A DNA stretch of 64,000 bases, from NCBI GenBank assembly GCA_023435225.1, contig JAEYRX010000064.1:124001-188000 (forward strand). Reading direction: 5' to 3'. The translations under genes were made by a program, and so were the position numbers. Within the stretch, counting starts at the first letter, position 1. The number at the start of each line of letters is the position of its first letter. Under the pieces are notes generated by a model. That model was given only the letters and a program-made list of their open reading frames with translations, ran no database searches and was not told the DNA's origin. The stretch is from Bacillota bacterium (GTDB taxonomy: Bacteria; Bacillota; UBA4882; UBA8346). This document shows, piece by piece, positions 60,349 through 64,000 of this stretch.

Positions 60349-61134
60349 TCAAAAGAATGATAATGTTAAATCCCGGTATGAGTAAAGCGGAGCCAGTGAT
60401 TCCGGATTTTTAATCTTTAGATTTGTTAAAGCAAACTCTTCATACTCATAAAAATTATATGAACCATTCATTGATATCGGGGCAATCTCCTTAAACAAGT
60501 ATGGCCGCGCATCGTTTTTTACAAACCGGTCCAATTGAGTATTCTTGAGTATAAACAAAGAGTCAATATTTCGGCTGTTCGATTCATCCAGATCAACCTT
60601 TTGGCAATGATTAATTTGTGCAATATGATCGTTTTTACCCAGATAGGGTATAAACTCACATTTCTGATTAATTAGGTAATCTTCCAATTTTGCAAAAACA
60701 CTTGCGTCAATTGCATGGTCATCCAGAATGAAAATATCCCAACAAGGATTTTCGAGCCACTGTTCCATGACTATCAAGTTCCCGCCTTGCTCCTTGCTTG
60801 CATAACCAACACTGTTATTGAAGACCTGAATCTTTTTAGAAAAATAACCCTTGTTTCCCTTTGGTACAATGCTTACTTTTAATGGATTTAATAATTGATA
60901 AAAATCTGGAAAATCAGGAGAATTGGTATTTCCAGTTTCCTTAATTTTTATATTCTTTTGTTCCCTGTTTTTTCTGCTTTGCTGGTTGTAACCTTCTAAC
61001 CCGATTATAGCTCCTAAAAGCCCCAATAAGGCTACTTTATGAATATTATTATACGTGAAATAAGCATATGAATTGACATCCGGCTTTTTAAAAATGGCGG
61101 TTTTGCCGGACAGCTCAAAAGCTAAAGCCTTCAT
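60349..61134 (-). CDS. cas5b: Cascade subunit Cas5 (I-B)
   Basis: A 261-residue Cas5b/Cas5h protein that caps the crRNA 5' handle. The RAMP N-terminus KALAFELSGKTAIFKKPDVN, then TYNNIHKVALLGLLGAIIG, is typical of the Hmari branch. The ATG at 61134 has no ribosome site within 12 bases; GAGGAGG lies 33 bases upstream, directly after the cas7 stop, with no ATG, GTG or TTG in frame near it. Translation coupling or a non-standard start is possible. Confidence 0.93.
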   Translation of the reverse strand: MKALAFELSGKTAIFKKPDVNSYAYFTYNNIHKVALLGLLGAIIGLEGYNQQSRKNREQKNIKIKETGNTNSPDFPDFYQLLNPLKVSIVPKGNKGYFSKKIQVFNNSVGYASKEQGGNLIVMEQWLENPCWDIFILDDHAIDASVFAKLEDYLINQKCEFIPYLGKNDHIAQINHCQKVDLDESNSRNIDSLFILKNTQLDRFVKNDARPYLFKEIAPISMNGSYNFYEYEEFALTNLKIKNPESLAPLYSYRDLTLSFF

Positions 61135-61181
61135 GGTTTTTATGCGCAGTAATACTAATCTACGCTTCCTCCTCTCAATCC

Positions 61182-62141
61182 TTATCCGATAATAGTATTA
61201 TTAAAAATATCAATTTCTTCATATTTAAAGCCTTTGTCTTTTAAGTTTGACTTGATCTCCACCATGGCTTTATTATAATAAACTTCTATCTTTTCAATTT
61301 TGTCCTTAGCGTCTGCGACGAAGTCCAGACCGGTCAAATCAATGATAGATTTCGGTTGATTCTTTTCAAATTTTATGTATTGGTCAAGATTCGGCAAATA
61401 TAATTTAGCATCGTCTTTGCATTCAATAAATAATGCAAATTCATTTTCACAACCGATCTTGCTATTGGTATTGAAAGCAGTTGCAGCAACAAGACAACCT
61501 TTTTTAAATTTAAGATAAGAAGTTTTATCATACCCGTCAAATCCATCAATCAATGATACATATTCCTTATAGTTTTCGGGATTCACTGTAAAAGGATAAA
61601 AATAATGAGCTTCATCAACCACTATTTTTGTGCCTAATGTGGAAGCGTCCGCATCATCTTTTTTGGAATTCCGGAAAGGAGACAGGATATCCTGAGATTC
61701 AACCGCTGTATCGGGATATTTATTAAATCCTTGTCCTACTTGTACTACTCCTGTAATACTGATATTCTGGCCTTCTTCCGCAAAAGTCGCGCCAAAGTTC
61801 ATAACATCAATTGCAGAGAATAGATTCTTTAAAACTTCTTTTGAAGGAGTAGTTTTATCCAATTTGGAGTCCGGAAATAAAAACAAATACCTTTCTCCTA
61901 AATCCCTTGGCTGGATTTTGTTCTTATCCTCTCCTTTTGCTTCTTCATCAATTTTATATGATTTAATAAATAATACTTTCTCATCATTATTCAGCCACAT
62001 TTTCTTGATAGGATATTTGAATGCTTTATCGCTCCCAAAAACATCTCCATTTCCAGTTGTTTTAGGTCTACCGGTAAAATCAGCATTCCAATTCGACATA
62101 ATACTTTTAATTCCCACAACCCCATAAACTCTGTTTTTCAT
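61182..62141 (-). CDS. cas7: Cascade backbone subunit Cas7 (Csh2)
   Basis: A 319-residue Cas7/Csh2 protein, six or so copies of which form the crRNA-binding backbone. VYGVVGIKSIMSNWNADFTG at the N-terminus and the central TKIVVDEAHYFYPFTVNPEN are characteristic of Csh2. GGAGG before ATG 62141 and only 5 bases to cas8b show tight coupling. Confidence 0.95.
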   Translation of the reverse strand: MKNRVYGVVGIKSIMSNWNADFTGRPKTTGNGDVFGSDKAFKYPIKKMWLNNDEKVLFIKSYKIDEEAKGEDKNKIQPRDLGERYLFLFPDSKLDKTTPSKEVLKNLFSAIDVMNFGATFAEEGQNISITGVVQVGQGFNKYPDTAVESQDILSPFRNSKKDDADASTLGTKIVVDEAHYFYPFTVNPENYKEYVSLIDGFDGYDKTSYLKFKKGCLVAATAFNTNSKIGCENEFALFIECKDDAKLYLPNLDQYIKFEKNQPKSIIDLTGLDFVADAKDKIEKIEVYYNKAMVEIKSNLKDKGFKYEEIDIFNNTIIG

Positions 62142-62146
62142 TAAAT

Positions 62147-63895
62147 TTATGCCTCCTTTTTCTTTGTATAAAATATGTTTTTCGCCATGAAACCTGCCAG
62201 AAATAAATCATCGTTAACTTTAGATTGTGAATCCACCTCAAACCCTTTTACAGCAGCCATTGCATTATTAAATCTTAACGAATTAAGGGGGATTGCATGC
62301 TTATACTGATCATATACAAAACCTAATTGTCTTTTTAACTGCTCTAGATTCTTTACCCTGAGAAAAGGCTCGGCCATTCCATGAGTTTTAAAGCTTGACT
62401 TGCTTTGACTTAATAGATAATAGGCTAATTGTCCAGCAAGAAAGTAAAATTCATCCTCATTTTCACATACCATAAGTCCATCAGATGAAAGCTTTAAGGT
62501 CAACTCATTAAAAATGTTTTTAATTTTGTCACCCATATTACCGCCTCCCAAATTGAAATGTTTTAATAATGAAAGCCTCAAATTTAATGCTCTAGCAGCT
62601 TTTGTAAACCTCATTCCTTCTGATAATCCGACTTGTGCCTTAATCAGTTCTAAGGTTGAATGATCCAAAATACTCCTAATACTTGTTTCAATACCTTTTT
62701 TAAAATAATCATGAAATGCTTTTCTGCTTTGAATCAGCACATTCAACATTTTACCAGTAAACTCACCCGACTTAACTTTAGGTTCTTGATAATAAGAGTT
62801 CTTTAGCCGTCCACAAAAGAGATAACCATTTACTACATCTTCGAGTTTCCAAAGTGTATTAATTGAGTTATCATCATCTAAGATTATTTTTGCTCCTTTT
62901 TCACCATCTTCCAACATCAAATAGTTATACAAAATGAAACCTATTTTCTCGGAAAAATCAGGAATATAATCAAAATCCTCAATTGTTATATCAGTACCTC
63001 TCGAAAAATATAGATAGAAGAATTCCTTTTTATCATTTATTTCATTAAGTCCGCTTATAAAATCGAAATCCTTGGGAATATATAAATAATTAACTGGTTG
63101 GGATTCAAGCCAATCAAAAAACTTCTTGCCCAATAGAGCTGATTCCAAATCGACCCGAAAAGCAACTTTAAAATTAGTGCTCATCAACTCAAGATAAGGT
63201 TTTTTAGCATTTAGACCCATATTATTATTTGATAAGCCATATGTTTTATTGTTAAAAGGGATATTAAAGTCATTTTTATTGAATATTTTAGGGATTAGAT
63301 AACGTCTATTTTCTTCCCTAAAAATTTCGGGGACCGCGTTAAAGAAAACTTTGACATAATCTTTCTTGCCCAATTTGGCATCTCTAACCAATTCAAGTAA
63401 ATTATCAATGTTTGTTTTTAAATAGTTTTTATTGAATGTAACCTTGTTGGCCGGAATTTCTTCAATTTCGAGGCTTTCCAATAATTTTAATGATTCAGGG
63501 TCGAACCTTTCCTTTAATTTTTTCAAAAAGATATCAAAATATCTATTAATACTTTCATACAAAGACTCCATGGTTAATTTTTTCTCTGATTCTCCCACAA
63601 AAGGCAGGATATCTTTTTTTATAAAAAATGACAGATAATTATTACTATGGATCGTTTTTTTAGGGTCAACCGGTTTATTCATATCCACAAGGCAACTGTT
63701 ATAATCTGCTACCTTAAACCAATCATAAAGTTCACCTTGATATAATTCCTTCTTTCTAATAATCAGCGATTCCCATTTCCCTTCTTCATTGACTCGAATA
63801 TACAATCCATCATCCGGTTTATAAGAGTCTAAGATTAACTTATCACCATATTGCTGATATGCTTTTCCGAATAATGCAATCAAATCATTAATCAT
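62147..63895 (-). CDS. cas8b: Cascade large subunit Cas8b (Csh1)
   Basis: A 582-residue large subunit of subtype I-B, recognised from position, length and Csh1-like stretches (NNYLSFFIKKDILPFVGESEK, RYFDIFLKKL, LVRDAKLGKKDYVKVFFNAV, and a C-terminal helical part with YLLSQSKSSFKTHGMAEPFL). It recognises the PAM and starts R-loop formation. GGAGGG seven bases before ATG 63895 fixes the start, 13 bases past the cas6 stop. Confidence 0.92.
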   Translation of the reverse strand: MINDLIALFGKAYQQYGDKLILDSYKPDDGLYIRVNEEGKWESLIIRKKELYQGELYDWFKVADYNSCLVDMNKPVDPKKTIHSNNYLSFFIKKDILPFVGESEKKLTMESLYESINRYFDIFLKKLKERFDPESLKLLESLEIEEIPANKVTFNKNYLKTNIDNLLELVRDAKLGKKDYVKVFFNAVPEIFREENRRYLIPKIFNKNDFNIPFNNKTYGLSNNNMGLNAKKPYLELMSTNFKVAFRVDLESALLGKKFFDWLESQPVNYLYIPKDFDFISGLNEINDKKEFFYLYFSRGTDITIEDFDYIPDFSEKIGFILYNYLMLEDGEKGAKIILDDDNSINTLWKLEDVVNGYLFCGRLKNSYYQEPKVKSGEFTGKMLNVLIQSRKAFHDYFKKGIETSIRSILDHSTLELIKAQVGLSEGMRFTKAARALNLRLSLLKHFNLGGGNMGDKIKNIFNELTLKLSSDGLMVCENEDEFYFLAGQLAYYLLSQSKSSFKTHGMAEPFLRVKNLEQLKRQLGFVYDQYKHAIPLNSLRFNNAMAAVKGFEVDSQSKVNDDLFLAGFMAKNIFYTKKKEA

Positions 63896-63908
63896 TCCTC
63901 AACCCTCC

Positions 63909-64000
63909 TTATCGATTCTGTCCCCCCGTACAAAAACCCGCCCCCACCGCACTGTTTTTCTCTCCAAGTCCGCAGGCCATCGCCATAAACGCCAATTTTT
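63909..64000 (-). CDS. cas6: 3' end of cas6 (partial, runs off the window)
   Basis: The last 29 codons of a gene that continues past the window edge. On the minus strand they read LAFMAMACGLGEKNSAVGAG then FCTGGQNR and TAA (63911-63909). GLGEKNSAVGAG is the glycine-rich C-terminal loop of Cas6, the endoribonuclease that cuts the repeat RNA. Position just upstream of cas8b confirms it. Confidence 0.88.
   Translation of the reverse strand, partial: KLAFMAMACGLGEKNSAVGAGFCTGGQNR

Overview
The window looks like chromosomal DNA from an anaerobic, low-GC, probably endospore-lineage Firmicute (clostridial grade). Supporting signs are strong AGGAGG-type ribosome sites, many TTG and GTG starts, a GerM-like domain protein, a CdaR-regulated glycerate locus, a BMP-type nucleoside ABC importer, an FMN-riboswitch ribDE-BA-H operon and a Clostridium-type I-B CRISPR repeat. 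I cannot name the species from the sequence.

Layout. 1-9.2 kb is an accessory patchwork: an XRE regulator with paired operators, small orphan proteins, a RelE/ParE-type toxin-antitoxin pair, a lipoprotein hydrolase, three gene fragments, and several single genes (ATPase, DUF3795, EFR1 ferredoxin, acetyltransferase, isoprenylcysteine-methyltransferase-like). 9.2-18 kb is metabolic: a YhcH-like protein, a large aconitase-family hydratase, a truncated SWIM protein, and glycerate kinase / GntP permease / CdaR regulator. 18-26 kb is mostly cell-surface material: a metallophosphatase, a PrcB-GerM-like protein, a membrane protein and two tandem membrane sulfatase paralogues. 26-39.3 kb is core: tRNA-Glu, tRNA-Lys, purA, a LysR regulator, an apparently stand-alone structured RNA, an M23 peptidase, an ABC exporter, a PHP protein, the riboflavin operon and two RMD1/DUF155 proteins. 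39.4-42.6 kb holds a PAS protein, a small overlapping gene pair and a DUF2087/GIY-YIG operon with its own promoter and palindromic operator. 43.2-49 kb is a nucleoside uptake operon (BMP lipoprotein, ATPase, two permeases) beside deoC. A chemoreceptor follows.

50.4-64 kb is defence and mobile DNA. A SymE-like toxin gene and a DUF6809-like gene each have the same roughly 320-base structured sequence in front of them. A second XRE regulator shares its upstream 50 bases with the first one. Then come a 42-repeat type I-B CRISPR array, its leader, and a complete cas2-cas1-cas4-cas3-cas5-cas7-cas8b operon read toward the array, ending with the 3' end of cas6 at the window edge.

The strongest candidates for something undescribed are the stand-alone RNA at 28.74-28.96 kb, the duplicated leader at 51.0-52.2 kb (with a base change that preserves pairing only if transcribed from the minus strand), the nested giant inverted repeat at 42.76-43.02 kb, the 21-base-period tandem sequence at 2.53-2.76 kb, and the duplicated XRE cassettes.
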